Origin: Ferruginibacter paludis
GTDB taxonomy: Bacteria > Bacteroidota > Bacteroidia > Chitinophagales > Chitinophagaceae
Assembly (NCBI RefSeq): GCF_030409685.1
Contig: NZ_JAUFQJ010000024.1
Location: forward strand, 186,001-250,000
Reading direction: 5' to 3'
Length of the DNA stretch: 64,000 nt
Shown: positions 27,039 through 35,301 of the stretch, one piece after another
How positions within the stretch are numbered: the first letter of the stretch is position 1
Layout: every line of letters starts with the position of its first letter
Program-made: the position numbers and the translations under genes
Notes under the pieces: generated by a model
Databases searched by the model: none
Told to the model about the DNA's origin: nothing
The model's input: the letters and a program-made list of their open reading frames with translations, nothing else

Positions 27039-27226
27039 AAACAGTTTTAATTTTCGTAAAGGTAACACTTGAACAAAATCACACAACAATAAAATTAAAA
27101 TATGTTGTTAGTTAAGGTCAGCAACACGACTGAAAAATGAAATTAAATGCCAAAAACACCGTTGATACTTTATAAGCGCAAAAAATAAAATATATACAAG
27201 TAAATTTGTCCCTAAACGTTTTTTAA

Positions 27227-28735
27227 TTGAGCAACATAAAAAAATTAGCATCTCAAACCATGTGGTATGGGCTTAGTTCAATAGCCGCACGGTTAATCAA
27301 CTACCTGCTTACGCCCTATCTCACGTACTCTGAAAACATCAAGACTTCTGATTTTGGTAAAATGGCGTTGATCTATGCAGCGCTTCCAATTCTCAATATC
27401 CTGTTCACTTATGGTTTTGAAACAGCGTATTTCCGTTTCTCTTCCAAAGAAGAAAATAAGGATACTATTTATAACACTGCTTTTTTATCCCTGCTATCTT
27501 CAACCATTGTCTTTACAGCGTTGCTCTGGTTTAACCAGGCAAGTTTTGGCAATATTATCGGGCTGGGTAATTATCCGCAAATTGTTCAGCTGGGCATTTT
27601 TATTATTGCCTTTGACACCTTAAGCACAATTCCTTTTGCAAGATTGCGCCAGCAGGGCCGTCCGATGAAGTTTGCCTTTGTAAAAATTACCGGCATCCTC
27701 ATCAATATCTTTTTTACCTGGTTTTTTATCAGTTATTGTTCGCATGCCGTAAAGCAGGATCCCAATAGCTGGATCAGCATTATTTACGATACCAGCATTA
27801 ACCCCATTGTGTATGTAGTATTGGCCAACTTAATTCAATCCGTTGTTACCTTACTTTTCTTATCAACCGAAATTGCAGCTATCCGTTTTAAGTTCGACAC
27901 CAGGTTGTGGAAAGAAATGATGGTATACTCATTGCCCCTCATCATTGTTGGTATGGGCGGTATGGTAAACGAAACTTTCGACAGGCTGATGCTTAAATGG
28001 TGGCTGCCAGGCGATGCACTCGCCAACGATACACAGGTGGGTATCTATAGCGCCTGTTATAAATTATCCATCCTCATTACTTTGTTTATACAGGCTTTCC
28101 GCATGGGGGCCGAGCCCTTCTTTTTTAAACAGGCAGAAGGCCAAAACCCGCAACGTGTTTTTGCCCGGGTGATGAAATTTTTTGTCATCATTATATCGCT
28201 GATGTTTTTAGCGGTGAGTTTGTTTATGCCCATCTGGAAAAACTTTATCGGCCCAAAATACTGGGACGGATTATCAGTTGTGCCCATCCTCTTACTCGCC
28301 AACATGTTCATTGGTATCTATTACAATTTAAGCGTATGGTATAAATTGGGTAACAAAACTTCGGCTGGCGCCTGGATCACTGTTGGCGGGGCTTTGCTTA
28401 CAACAATTATCAATTATTTATTTATTCCGAAGTATGGCTACATGGCCTGCGCCTGGGCCACATTTTTTTGTTACGGCAGCATGATGGTGGCTTCGTTTAT
28501 CTGGGGCCAGAAAGAATACCGCATCCCTTATGCATGGAAAAAACTGGTTGCCTATATCGTTATTGTAGTACTACTTTTCTTCGCACACAAAGGCATCACT
28601 GCTGTATGGAACAATAAATTTTTTAGTTTAACCATCGCCACTATTTTAACCGGTTGTTATATGTGGTTTATTGGTACGGTAGAAAAAAAGGAATTGCCGC
28701 AGTTGCCTGTTGTAGGAAAATATTTTAAAAAATAA
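27227..28735 (+). CDS. Oligosaccharide flippase/polysaccharide biosynthesis membrane protein
   Basis: A 502-residue protein with about 14 membrane segments of the MATE/Wzx superfamily, which flips lipid-linked sugars across the inner membrane. The N-terminal KKLASQTMWYGLSSIAARLINYLLTPY is typical. TTG at 27227 is taken as start because the next ATG would remove part of this conserved N-terminus. TAAATTTG at 27201-27208 is a good -7 box. No glycosyltransferases adjoin it, so the glycan is unknown. Confidence 0.85.
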   Translation: MSNIKKLASQTMWYGLSSIAARLINYLLTPYLTYSENIKTSDFGKMALIYAALPILNILFTYGFETAYFRFSSKEENKDTIYNTAFLSLLSSTIVFTALLWFNQASFGNIIGLGNYPQIVQLGIFIIAFDTLSTIPFARLRQQGRPMKFAFVKITGILINIFFTWFFISYCSHAVKQDPNSWISIIYDTSINPIVYVVLANLIQSVVTLLFLSTEIAAIRFKFDTRLWKEMMVYSLPLIIVGMGGMVNETFDRLMLKWWLPGDALANDTQVGIYSACYKLSILITLFIQAFRMGAEPFFFKQAEGQNPQRVFARVMKFFVIIISLMFLAVSLFMPIWKNFIGPKYWDGLSVVPILLLANMFIGIYYNLSVWYKLGNKTSAGAWITVGGALLTTIINYLFIPKYGYMACAWATFFCYGSMMVASFIWGQKEYRIPYAWKKLVAYIVIVVLLFFAHKGITAVWNNKFFSLTIATILTGCYMWFIGTVEKKELPQLPVVGKYFKK

Positions 28736-28770
28736 TTGTCCAGGCGAATAAGCTATAATCAGCTTCACAG

Positions 28771-28787
28771 GCGTCGCACTCTTGTAC
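28771..28787 (-). repeat. Dispersed intergenic repeat, copy 2
   Basis: The minus strand reads GTACAAGAGTGCGACGC, matching the copy at 9394-9410 in 16 of 17 bases. Confidence 0.5.
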
Positions 28788-28892
28788 ATTTTATCTCTCT
28801 TGAACTTTTATCAAAGCGTTTGCTGCAGCGGACCTATCTCAATTAAGTACTTATTATATCTTGTTATTTACCAACCACATTTAATTTATCTG

Positions 28893-28930
28893 CCTTAAAT
28901 TCGTGTAATTTGTGCCTTAAAATTCGTGTT
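28893..28930 (+). repeat. Imperfect tandem repeat
   Basis: Two copies of CCTTAAATTCGTGT, the second with an extra A, start 22 bases apart (28893 and 28915). The ATTCGTGTAATTTGTG-like text is familiar from Bacteroidota intergenic DNA. Its function is unknown. Confidence 0.45.
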
Positions 28931-28970
28931 CAAAACACTAGCATAACAAACAATCCACCACCGGCCATTA

Positions 28971-29987
28971 ATGCAAAAAATACTTCAAAAAATATTCAGG
29001 CCTTTCTTTATCTGGCTTTCCGGAAAGTTTGGTTCCGATCCTAAAAAAGAAGCTGTATTTAAATCGCTTGGCAGGTTATACAACACCATCACTACCCAAA
29101 AAAAACACAGCGGCATTGTACTGGATATCGACCTGGCCACCGATAATTTTATCATCTTCAGCGATCAACACAAGGGTAATAAAGACTGGGCGGATGATTT
29201 TAAAACCAACGAGCACAATTACATTACCGCATTGCAATATTATCACCAGCAATGCTTTAATTTCATCAATTTAGGCGATGCGGAAGAGCTATGGAAATAC
29301 ATGCCCGACCAGGTAATTCCCGAAAACGGCGAGGCCTTACAAGCGGAAGCCAACTTTCAGGCAGACAATAAATATTACCGCACTTTTGGTAACCACGACC
29401 TGTTATGGAAAAGTAACCTGGATGTGCAACTGCACCTGAAAAATATTTTCCAAATGCCGTTACCGGTTTACGAAGGCATTGTTTTAAGAACCATTACCGA
29501 AAGTCAAAAAAAACTAAGCATCTATTTAACCCACGGCCACCAGGGCGATAAGATGAGTGACAATAATAGTTTTAGCACCTGGCTGGTGGCCCATGTGTGG
29601 TCGCCTATTCAACGCTTTTTAGAAATCAATATCAACACCCCCGCCAATGACATTTACCTGCGGGACAAGCACAACAAACTAATGTACGAATGGAGCAGTC
29701 ATAAACGCAACCTCGTGCTCATCACCGGTCATACGCACAAACCGGTGTTCGCCTCAGGCAAATATTCGGTTGCGGAAGAGCACCAGATAAATGTACCGGA
29801 AACCAAAGCCACTCTAAGACCAAGCTACTTTAATACCGGCTGCTGCTGCTTCAACGATGGCGATATTACAGGTATTGAAATAGCCAATGGTTTTATAAGG
29901 TTGATCAAATGGCACAGCGAAAATAATATTCCCGCAAGAACAGTGTTGGAAGAAAAAAAGCTGGATGAAATTGAAAAGGAGTTGTAA
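28971..29987 (+). CDS. Calcineurin-like metallophosphoesterase
   Basis: A 338-residue cytoplasmic phosphoesterase with the metal-binding motifs in order: IIFSDQHKG, NLGDAEELW, TFGNHDLLW, LTHGHQGDK and ITGHTHKPV. All expected Asp, Asn and His residues are present. There is no signal peptide. The substrate is unknown; the fold covers UDP-sugar, nucleotide and protein phosphatases. It is followed by 365 bases without a large gene, which hold a repeat-free spacer and then the metY control region. Confidence 0.85.
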   Translation: MQKILQKIFRPFFIWLSGKFGSDPKKEAVFKSLGRLYNTITTQKKHSGIVLDIDLATDNFIIFSDQHKGNKDWADDFKTNEHNYITALQYYHQQCFNFINLGDAEELWKYMPDQVIPENGEALQAEANFQADNKYYRTFGNHDLLWKSNLDVQLHLKNIFQMPLPVYEGIVLRTITESQKKLSIYLTHGHQGDKMSDNNSFSTWLVAHVWSPIQRFLEININTPANDIYLRDKHNKLMYEWSSHKRNLVLITGHTHKPVFASGKYSVAEEHQINVPETKATLRPSYFNTGCCCFNDGDITGIEIANGFIRLIKWHSENNIPARTVLEEKKLDEIEKEL

Positions 29988-30122
29988 CCGCTGCCATATA
30001 AGAATTAAGCCTGAACCTGTACCATCTCACTGCAAATTGTAAAATCTTGTCGCAAAGAATTTACTGTATTCCACTTATGCTTTATCCACCAGGTTAAATT
30101 TGGGAAAATTGCCAGAATAAAA

Positions 30123-30153
30123 TTTGGAAAAATCAACTAACCGGCTATCTTTG
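30123..30153 (+). promoter_or_regulatory. metY promoter
   Basis: TTTG (30123-30126), 19 bases, then TATCTTTG (30146-30153): an exact match to the Bacteroidota -33/-7 promoter. The last G of the -7 box is the first base of the sulfur-regulon palindrome. Confidence 0.8.
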
Positions 30154-30171
30154 TCTATCAACTTAATAGAC
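30153..30171. promoter_or_regulatory. Sulfur-regulon operator, site A
   Basis: GTCTATCAACTTAATAGAC, a 19-bp imperfect palindrome (arms GTCTAT/ATAGAC). Related 19-mers stand at 32884-32902 and 55968-55986, each starting on the last base of a -7 box. The site covers the expected transcription start, so a bound protein should repress. Confidence 0.8.
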
Positions 30172-30173
30172 TA

Positions 30174-30257
30174 ATGAATTCATCATTGTCATATCATCTT
30201 CGAATGTGTGTAAAACAATTGCCGGTCCATTGTTGCCAGTGGTTGCCGCGATGTTAA
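30174..30257 (+). CDS. Cysteine-rich leader peptide of metYX (uORF)
   Basis: A 27-codon ORF from ATG at 30174, two bases after the operator, to TAA at 30255-30257. It encodes cysteines at residues 12, 20, 21 and 27, the last codon before the stop (VHCCQWLPRC). CCATTG (30227-30232) and CAGTGG (30237-30242) can form a hairpin with one G-U pair that exposes the codon pair TGT-TGC around its loop. By analogy with amino-acid attenuators, ribosome stalling here when Cys-tRNA is scarce could raise metY expression. Two further operons in the window have leaders of the same kind. Ninety-five bases separate it from metY. No terminator with a T-run is visible. Confidence 0.7.
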   Translation: MNSSLSYHLRMCVKQLPVHCCQWLPRC

Positions 30258-30352
30258 AATAACACCTCTTTATTATGCCAATATCCCCTGTTACCGACAA
30301 AGCATTTTGTTAAACAAATCATCCATTTATAATCATACTTAAAAAAACAGTT

Positions 30353-31678
30353 ATGAGCCAACCACTTCATTTTGACACCTTACAATTACATGCCGGACAA
30401 CAGATAGACCCCACCACCAATTCAAGGGCGGTGCCTATTTATCAAACCACATCTTATGGTTTTAAAAGCAACGAACACGCTGCCAATCTTTTTGGCCTTA
30501 AGGAATTTGGCAACATCTACACCCGTATTATGAACCCAACCACGGATGTATTTGAACAACGCATTGCAGCGCTGGAAGGTGGTGTAGCGGCGCTGGCAAC
30601 AGCTTCCGGCCAGGCTGCACAATTTTTGGCATTGAATAACATTTTGCAGGCTGGTGATAATTTTATCTCTACTACTTTTTTATACGGCGGTACCCACAAC
30701 CAGTTTAAGGTTGCATTTAAACGCCTCGGCATTGAGGTTAGATTTGCTGATGGAGATGATGTCGAAAGTTTTGTAAAACACATTGATAAAAATACAAAGG
30801 CCTTGTACCTGGAAACAATTGGCAATCCAAGACTCAACATACCTGATTTTGAAAAGTTTGCTGCACTTGCAAAAGAATATGATCTGCCGCTGATTGTAGA
30901 CAATACATTCGGCACAGCAGGTTATCTTTTCCGCCCGCTGGAACATGGCGCCAACATTGTTGTTGAATCTGCTACCAAGTGGATTGGCGGCCATGGTACC
31001 AGCATTGGTGGCGTTATTGTTGACGGCGGAAATTACAACTGGGGCAATGGCAAATTTCCACAATTTACAGAACCGAGTGAAGGCTATCACGGATTAAAAT
31101 TCTGGGAAGTTTTTGGTGAAGGCAACCCGCTCGGTTTACCCAATATTGCTTTTGCTATTCGTGCAAGAGTAGAAGGTCTGCGTGACTTCGGTCCTTCACA
31201 AAGTCCTTTTAATTCTTTTCTTCTATTGCAGGGCATAGAAACCCTGAGCCTGCGTGTACAACGCCATGTAGACAATGCGCTGACCCTGGCAACATGGCTG
31301 GAGCAACACCCTTCAGTAGAATTTGTTGAATACCCGGGACTGGAAAGCAGCCCTTACCATGCACTGGCAAAAAAATACCTGCGCAATGGTTTTGGAGGCA
31401 TCCTCAATTTCGGCGTAAAAGGCGGTAAAGAAAATGCGGGTAAATTCATCAACTCCTTAAAACTGGTAAGCCACCTCGCCAATGTGGGCGATGCAAAATC
31501 ACTGGCCATACATCCGGCGTCTACAACACATGAGCAGCTGAGCGCCGAAGAACAGATTATATCTGGTGTACAGCCCAACCAGGTGCGCATCAGCGTGGGC
31601 ATAGAGCACATTGAAGATATCAAGGCAGATTTTGAACAGGCATTTGCAGCCGTATTTGCAAGTGAACTGGTGGCTTAA
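30353..31678 (+). CDS. metY: O-acetylhomoserine sulfhydrylase (aminocarboxypropyltransferase)
   Basis: A 441-residue PLP enzyme of the Cys/Met metabolism family that makes homocysteine from O-acetylhomoserine and sulfide. The Schiff-base lysine is K209 in VVESATKWIGGHGTSIGG. IYTRIMNPTTDVFEQR (55-70) and the phosphate-binding TASGQAA (83-89) fit the family. The length of about 430-440 residues distinguishes MetY from the shorter MetB/MetC group. metX follows 53 bases later. Upstream lie a consensus promoter, the 19-bp operator and a cysteine-rich leader ORF, pointing to control by sulfur status. Confidence 0.95.
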   Translation: MSQPLHFDTLQLHAGQQIDPTTNSRAVPIYQTTSYGFKSNEHAANLFGLKEFGNIYTRIMNPTTDVFEQRIAALEGGVAALATASGQAAQFLALNNILQAGDNFISTTFLYGGTHNQFKVAFKRLGIEVRFADGDDVESFVKHIDKNTKALYLETIGNPRLNIPDFEKFAALAKEYDLPLIVDNTFGTAGYLFRPLEHGANIVVESATKWIGGHGTSIGGVIVDGGNYNWGNGKFPQFTEPSEGYHGLKFWEVFGEGNPLGLPNIAFAIRARVEGLRDFGPSQSPFNSFLLLQGIETLSLRVQRHVDNALTLATWLEQHPSVEFVEYPGLESSPYHALAKKYLRNGFGGILNFGVKGGKENAGKFINSLKLVSHLANVGDAKSLAIHPASTTHEQLSAEEQIISGVQPNQVRISVGIEHIEDIKADFEQAFAAVFASELVA

Positions 31679-31731
31679 AACGATCATCAAATCAGTCCCT
31701 GTTAAAAGGAACAGTTATATAATACAACAGC

Positions 31732-32799
31732 ATGGCAGAAATATTCAAACATACAAAACCCTTTACTTTAGAGTCTGGCATTACTTTACTGCAGTACCAT
31801 CTTGCCTATACAACCTATGGCAAGCTGAATAAAAATAAGGACAATGTAGTTTGGATATTTCATGCCCTTACCGCTAACAGTGAAGCACCTGAATGGTGGC
31901 CGGGGTTAACAGGAGAAGGAAAACTGTTTGACCCGGCCAAACATTTCATCGTTTGCGTAAATATTCCCGGCAGTTGCTATGGCAGCATTGGCCCTCTCGA
32001 AATTAATTCAGCCACCAGCCAGCCCTGGTACCATGATTTTCCGTTTTTCACTACCCGTGACATGGTGCGTGCTTATCAGCCACTGAAAGATTTTTTAGGG
32101 ATACAACACATTCACACCGGCATTGGTGGCTCCATGGGCGGACAGCAGTTACTGGAATGGGCTATTGAAGAACCCAGTCTTTTTAAGTATGTTATTTTAC
32201 TGGCAACTAATGCCTTTCATTCACCCTGGGGCATCGCTTTTAATGCCACCCAACGGCATGCCATTGAAACAGACCCAAGCTGGATGGAAAGTAACGAAAC
32301 GGCCGGCCTGAAAGGTATGATGGTGGCAAGGGAAATTGCATTGATCAGTTACCGCAATTACAATACTTACAACCTGGGGCAAACAGAAGACTCCAACGAA
32401 AAAACAGCGCATTTTAAAAGCGAGTCGTACCAGCAATACCAGGGCGTAAAACTCGCCCGCCGTTTCAATGCATTCAGTTACTATTTTTTAAGCCGGAGTA
32501 TGGATGCGCACAATGTCGGCAGGCAAAGAGGCTCCGTACAGGAAGCCCTGAAACGGGTAAAAGCAAAAACACTTGTCATCAGCATCAGTTCAGATATTTT
32601 ATTTCCCCCAAAAGAACAGGAGTTCATCGCCAGGCATATTGAAGGTGCGGTATACAATGCCATTGATTCTACCTTTGGCCATGATGGATTTTTGCTGGAG
32701 TTTGACCAGATCAGCCATGTGATAACCGAATTTTATAGTGCGAAAACTGACCTGGAAAAGAATTTGGCCGAAGAGAAAAACGTATTGAATACATTTTGA
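31732..32799 (+). CDS. metX: Homoserine O-acetyltransferase
   Basis: A 355-residue alpha/beta-hydrolase that acetylates homoserine with acetyl-CoA, supplying the substrate of MetY. The nucleophile is S134 in GIGGSMGGQQ; the catalytic Asp (SISSDILFPPKEQ) and His (GHDGFLLE) lie in the last 80 residues. The opening block ESGITLLQYHLAYTTYGKLN is typical. ATG at 31732 is chosen. Together with metY it forms a two-gene direct-sulfhydrylation operon. Confidence 0.95.
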   Translation: MAEIFKHTKPFTLESGITLLQYHLAYTTYGKLNKNKDNVVWIFHALTANSEAPEWWPGLTGEGKLFDPAKHFIVCVNIPGSCYGSIGPLEINSATSQPWYHDFPFFTTRDMVRAYQPLKDFLGIQHIHTGIGGSMGGQQLLEWAIEEPSLFKYVILLATNAFHSPWGIAFNATQRHAIETDPSWMESNETAGLKGMMVAREIALISYRNYNTYNLGQTEDSNEKTAHFKSESYQQYQGVKLARRFNAFSYYFLSRSMDAHNVGRQRGSVQEALKRVKAKTLVISISSDILFPPKEQEFIARHIEGAVYNAIDSTFGHDGFLLEFDQISHVITEFYSAKTDLEKNLAEEKNVLNTF

Positions 32800-32876
32800 T
32801 AAAGATCTTTATTAACTCTTGGATTTCACCTCCCCCATTTTAATATAATTAACTTTTTACTGCCAAAATTTCCGTT

Positions 32877-32884
32877 TATATTTG
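32877..32884 (+). promoter_or_regulatory. Promoter -7 box of the TlpA/DUF4395 operon
   Basis: TATATTTG is an exact -7 match. The -33 position 19 bases upstream reads TTTT (32854-32857), one base off TTTG. Confidence 0.7.
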
Positions 32885-32902
32885 TCTACTAATTTAGTAG
32901 AC
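32884..32902. promoter_or_regulatory. Sulfur-regulon operator, site B
   Basis: GTCTACTAATTTAGTAGAC is a perfect palindrome with 9-bp arms and one central base. It begins on the last G of the -7 box, exactly like sites A and C. Confidence 0.85.
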
Positions 32903-32912
32903 TTTATTTGAT

Positions 32913-33023
32913 ATGGCAACAAATTTACTTTATTCTTTCGCACCCGTTTCTGAGTGCAGAGCTTTCCCTTCTATTAATTGCAAAAATTGGGTACTATCCA
33001 AACCTTATGGTTGTTGTTGCTGA
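32913..33023 (+). CDS. Cysteine-rich leader peptide of the TlpA/DUF4395 operon (uORF)
   Basis: A 36-codon ORF from ATG at 32913 to TGA at 33021-33023. Cysteines are at residues 15, 23, 34, 35 and 36; the peptide ends KPYGCCC and then stops. AACC-TTAT-GGTT forms a small hairpin just before and into the cysteine codons. It starts 10 bases after operator B and ends 59 bases before the first structural gene. The arrangement parallels the leaders of metYX and of the sulfatase operon, so I infer cysteine-codon attenuation. Confidence 0.82.
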   Translation: MATNLLYSFAPVSECRAFPSINCKNWVLSKPYGCCC

Positions 33024-33082
33024 AAAAGCACGGTCTGTTTACAACTCATTTCTTCACCTTTTTCTATTAGCAGTTAAAATAT

Positions 33083-33481
33083 ATGATCATGAAAATAGTA
33101 TTCAGCTTTATCGCAGTTGCCGCATTTTTGCTGGTCACCCATTCCCATACATTCGCACAAAACAAGGGCACTGTTATCTATGGAAAAGTAATTTCTTTTG
33201 AAGAGTCTTTTCCGATAGAAGGTGTATCAGTTGCAGTTAAAGGAGCCAGCAACGCAACAGTCACACAAATCGACGGAACCTTTAGCCTTACCGTTTTACC
33301 GCCCGATAAAATACTGGTGATAAGTGGAAACGAATACCAATCAGCAGAAGTAACGATTGCAGCCAATAAAACAGCCTATGAAATTGTACTGCAACGCAAA
33401 AGCAATTCGCAGGCAAGCGTAAAAAATAGTTTATTACCTTCAACCAAATTTCAAATAACTACTGTTGCTGATAGCAGGTAA
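33083..33481 (+). CDS. Exported stand-alone CarboxypepD_reg-like domain protein
   Basis: A 132-residue secreted protein. After a signal peptide (ending HTFAQ near residue 25) comes one beta-sandwich domain: VIYGKVISFEESFPIEGVSVAVKG...TQIDGTFSLTV, the pattern of the domain that normally begins SusC-type receptors. Here no receptor follows. ATG at 33083 or the second ATG at 33089 can both serve. It is the first structural gene after operator B and its leader. Its role is unknown, but co-transcription with a TlpA-like protein suggests an envelope task under sulfur control. Confidence 0.75.
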   Translation: MIMKIVFSFIAVAAFLLVTHSHTFAQNKGTVIYGKVISFEESFPIEGVSVAVKGASNATVTQIDGTFSLTVLPPDKILVISGNEYQSAEVTIAANKTAYEIVLQRKSNSQASVKNSLLPSTKFQITTVADSR

Positions 33482-33504
33482 AATCAGCAAATAAATAATA
33501 AAAT

Positions 33505-34713
33505 ATGCGGCTATTTCTTTTACTGACAAGTGTCTTTTTTGTTTTCACCTCTACTGCACAACAGGGCAACTGGACTGCACAAATACACCGTCCTGATGGC
33601 AACAATATCGTGTTTACTTTTGACTGGAAAACAGAAAATGGCAAACCAGTATGGTATATAAAAAATGCCGCTGAAAAAATAAAAGTTCAGAACATTACCG
33701 CCGCCGGAGATTCACTAATCATACAGATGCCGGTCTTTGAATCCCAGTTCAGGGTGGTGGTTGCTAAAAGTATGATCAGTGGTGTATGGATAAAAAGAGG
33801 TGCGGTAAAAACGCAGGTACTGCCTTTTAATGCAACACCCGGCAATAACAGATTTGCTTCCGGTGGCAATCCTGCAAAAAACATTTCAGGCAGATGGGCT
33901 GTAACTTTTGGAGAAGGTGCCGAAGCAGAATCGTCTGTTGCAGAATTTGTACAGAAAGGCAATTTATTATCAGGTACATTTCTCAACGCCTCAGGCGACT
34001 ACCGTTACCTGGAAGGTATTGTAACAAAAGACAGTTTATTACTTTCAGGTTTTGATGGCGGTCATGCTTTTCTTTTTAAAGCGGTTATTAAAGATGACAA
34101 CACTATCAGCGACGGCAAATTCTATTCTGGTGGCAGCGGCAAAGAGAACTGGACAGCAGTTAAAAATGCCGATGCAAAACTGGCCACGGAATCTGTTGCG
34201 ATGTTTGTAAAAGCCGGCCAGGAAAAATTGAATTTCACTTTTAAAAACCTGGAAGGAAAGCCGTTATCTATTAACGATGACCGCTTTAAAAACAAAGTAG
34301 TCATCATTCAAATTATGGGCAGCTGGTGCCCCAATTGCATGGACGAAACTGCTTTTTTAAGTGAGTACTATAACAAGAATAAACAACGTGGAGTGGAAGT
34401 AATTGCTCTCGCGTATGAGTATACTACTGACTGGCAGCGATCGCTTAACAGCCTCAAAAAATTTCAGCAACGGTTTAATGTGCAGTACCCGATTTTAAAC
34501 ACGGAGGTCACCGTGGGTGATAGTTTAAAAACAGAAAAAACTTTGCCGCAGGTAACCAATATCAAGTCATTTCCTTCCTCTATCATTCTTGATAAAAAGG
34601 GGAAAATACGCAAGCTGGATACAGAGTTTAACGGCCCTGCAACCGGTGTACATTACGCTGAGTACAAAAAAGAATTTGAGCAAACCGTCAACAATTTACT
34701 TAAAGAAAATTAG
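33505..34713 (+). CDS. TlpA-family thiol-disulfide reductase
   Basis: A 402-residue exported protein. A signal peptide (1-19) is followed by a beta-rich N-terminal region of about 230 residues, with repeats of the strand pattern seen in other Bacteroidota TlpA-like proteins. The C-terminal thioredoxin fold (about 240-400) has active site WCPNC in QIMGSWCPNCMDET. It would reduce or exchange disulfides in the periplasm. It lies 23 bases after the CarboxypepD_reg-like gene and is therefore under the sulfur-type operator and leader. Confidence 0.88.
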   Translation: MRLFLLLTSVFFVFTSTAQQGNWTAQIHRPDGNNIVFTFDWKTENGKPVWYIKNAAEKIKVQNITAAGDSLIIQMPVFESQFRVVVAKSMISGVWIKRGAVKTQVLPFNATPGNNRFASGGNPAKNISGRWAVTFGEGAEAESSVAEFVQKGNLLSGTFLNASGDYRYLEGIVTKDSLLLSGFDGGHAFLFKAVIKDDNTISDGKFYSGGSGKENWTAVKNADAKLATESVAMFVKAGQEKLNFTFKNLEGKPLSINDDRFKNKVVIIQIMGSWCPNCMDETAFLSEYYNKNKQRGVEVIALAYEYTTDWQRSLNSLKKFQQRFNVQYPILNTEVTVGDSLKTEKTLPQVTNIKSFPSSIILDKKGKIRKLDTEFNGPATGVHYAEYKKEFEQTVNNLLKEN

Positions 34714-34740
34714 TTCCCCATCAAATAAAAACCAAATAGT

Positions 34741-35301
34741 ATGGCAAATAATATTGAATGTCCGGTAGATTTTGTGACCATTAACGAAAACAAAGCCAGG
34801 GTAACCGCGGCACTTGTTTTCATTCTTACACTGGTTTATCTGTTCACCAGCTTATGGATTATCACGGCATTTTTAATGGTAGACTTTTTTGTACGCGGTT
34901 TTAATTTTGCCAGCTATAGCGTGCTTGGTTTAATCAGCGATAAACTGATAACGGTATTTTCAATCAAACAAAAACCTACCGACCGTGCACCTAAACGGTT
35001 TGCCGCAAAAATCGGCTTTCTTTTTTCTGTAGCTATTCTTTTGTTTATTGCACTCGATTTAAAAAACATTGCTTTGATACTGGCCATTGTGCTCGCAACT
35101 TTCGCCTTGCTGGAATCTGCTTTTGGCTTTTGCGCCGGTTGCCATGTATATAGTTTTTACAACAAATTTTTAAAGAGGAAAACTCGCGTTATCACCGGAT
35201 TTTTCTTTCTGATTCTTATTATAAACGCTAACCTGACAACTGCACAAATAAATAAAACTGAAACCAGTTTTACCGTGGAAAATTATTATAAAGTAAAGTA
35301 G
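34741..35301 (+). CDS. DUF4395 membrane protein
   Basis: A 186-residue membrane protein with about four helices. It begins NIECPVDFVTINENKARVTA, which matches DUF4395, and has CAGCHVYSFY near residues 137-146. DUF4395 genes often occur beside thioredoxin, rhodanese or other sulfur-transfer genes, and here the upstream gene encodes a TlpA-like protein 27 bases away. A function in sulfur-compound transport is plausible but unproven. Its TAG stop is directly followed, in the same frame, by a gene remnant. Confidence 0.85.
   Translation: MANNIECPVDFVTINENKARVTAALVFILTLVYLFTSLWIITAFLMVDFFVRGFNFASYSVLGLISDKLITVFSIKQKPTDRAPKRFAAKIGFLFSVAILLFIALDLKNIALILAIVLATFALLESAFGFCAGCHVYSFYNKFLKRKTRVITGFFFLILIINANLTTAQINKTETSFTVENYYKVK

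Noticed and set aside
29988..30352. SAM (S-box or SAM-II) riboswitch before metY
   Set aside because: I looked for the conserved S-box and SAM-II core sequences and did not find them; the leader is better explained by the operator and cysteine ORF. A covariance search would settle it.
32800..32811. TAAAGATCTTTA palindrome after metX as terminator or operator
   Set aside because: It has no loop or T-run and no second copy; probably chance in AT-rich DNA.
32908..33201. 97-codon plus-strand ORF overlapping the second leader and the next gene
   Set aside because: It uses another frame than both the cysteine leader and the CarboxypepD_reg-like gene, and its product looks like frame-shifted text.
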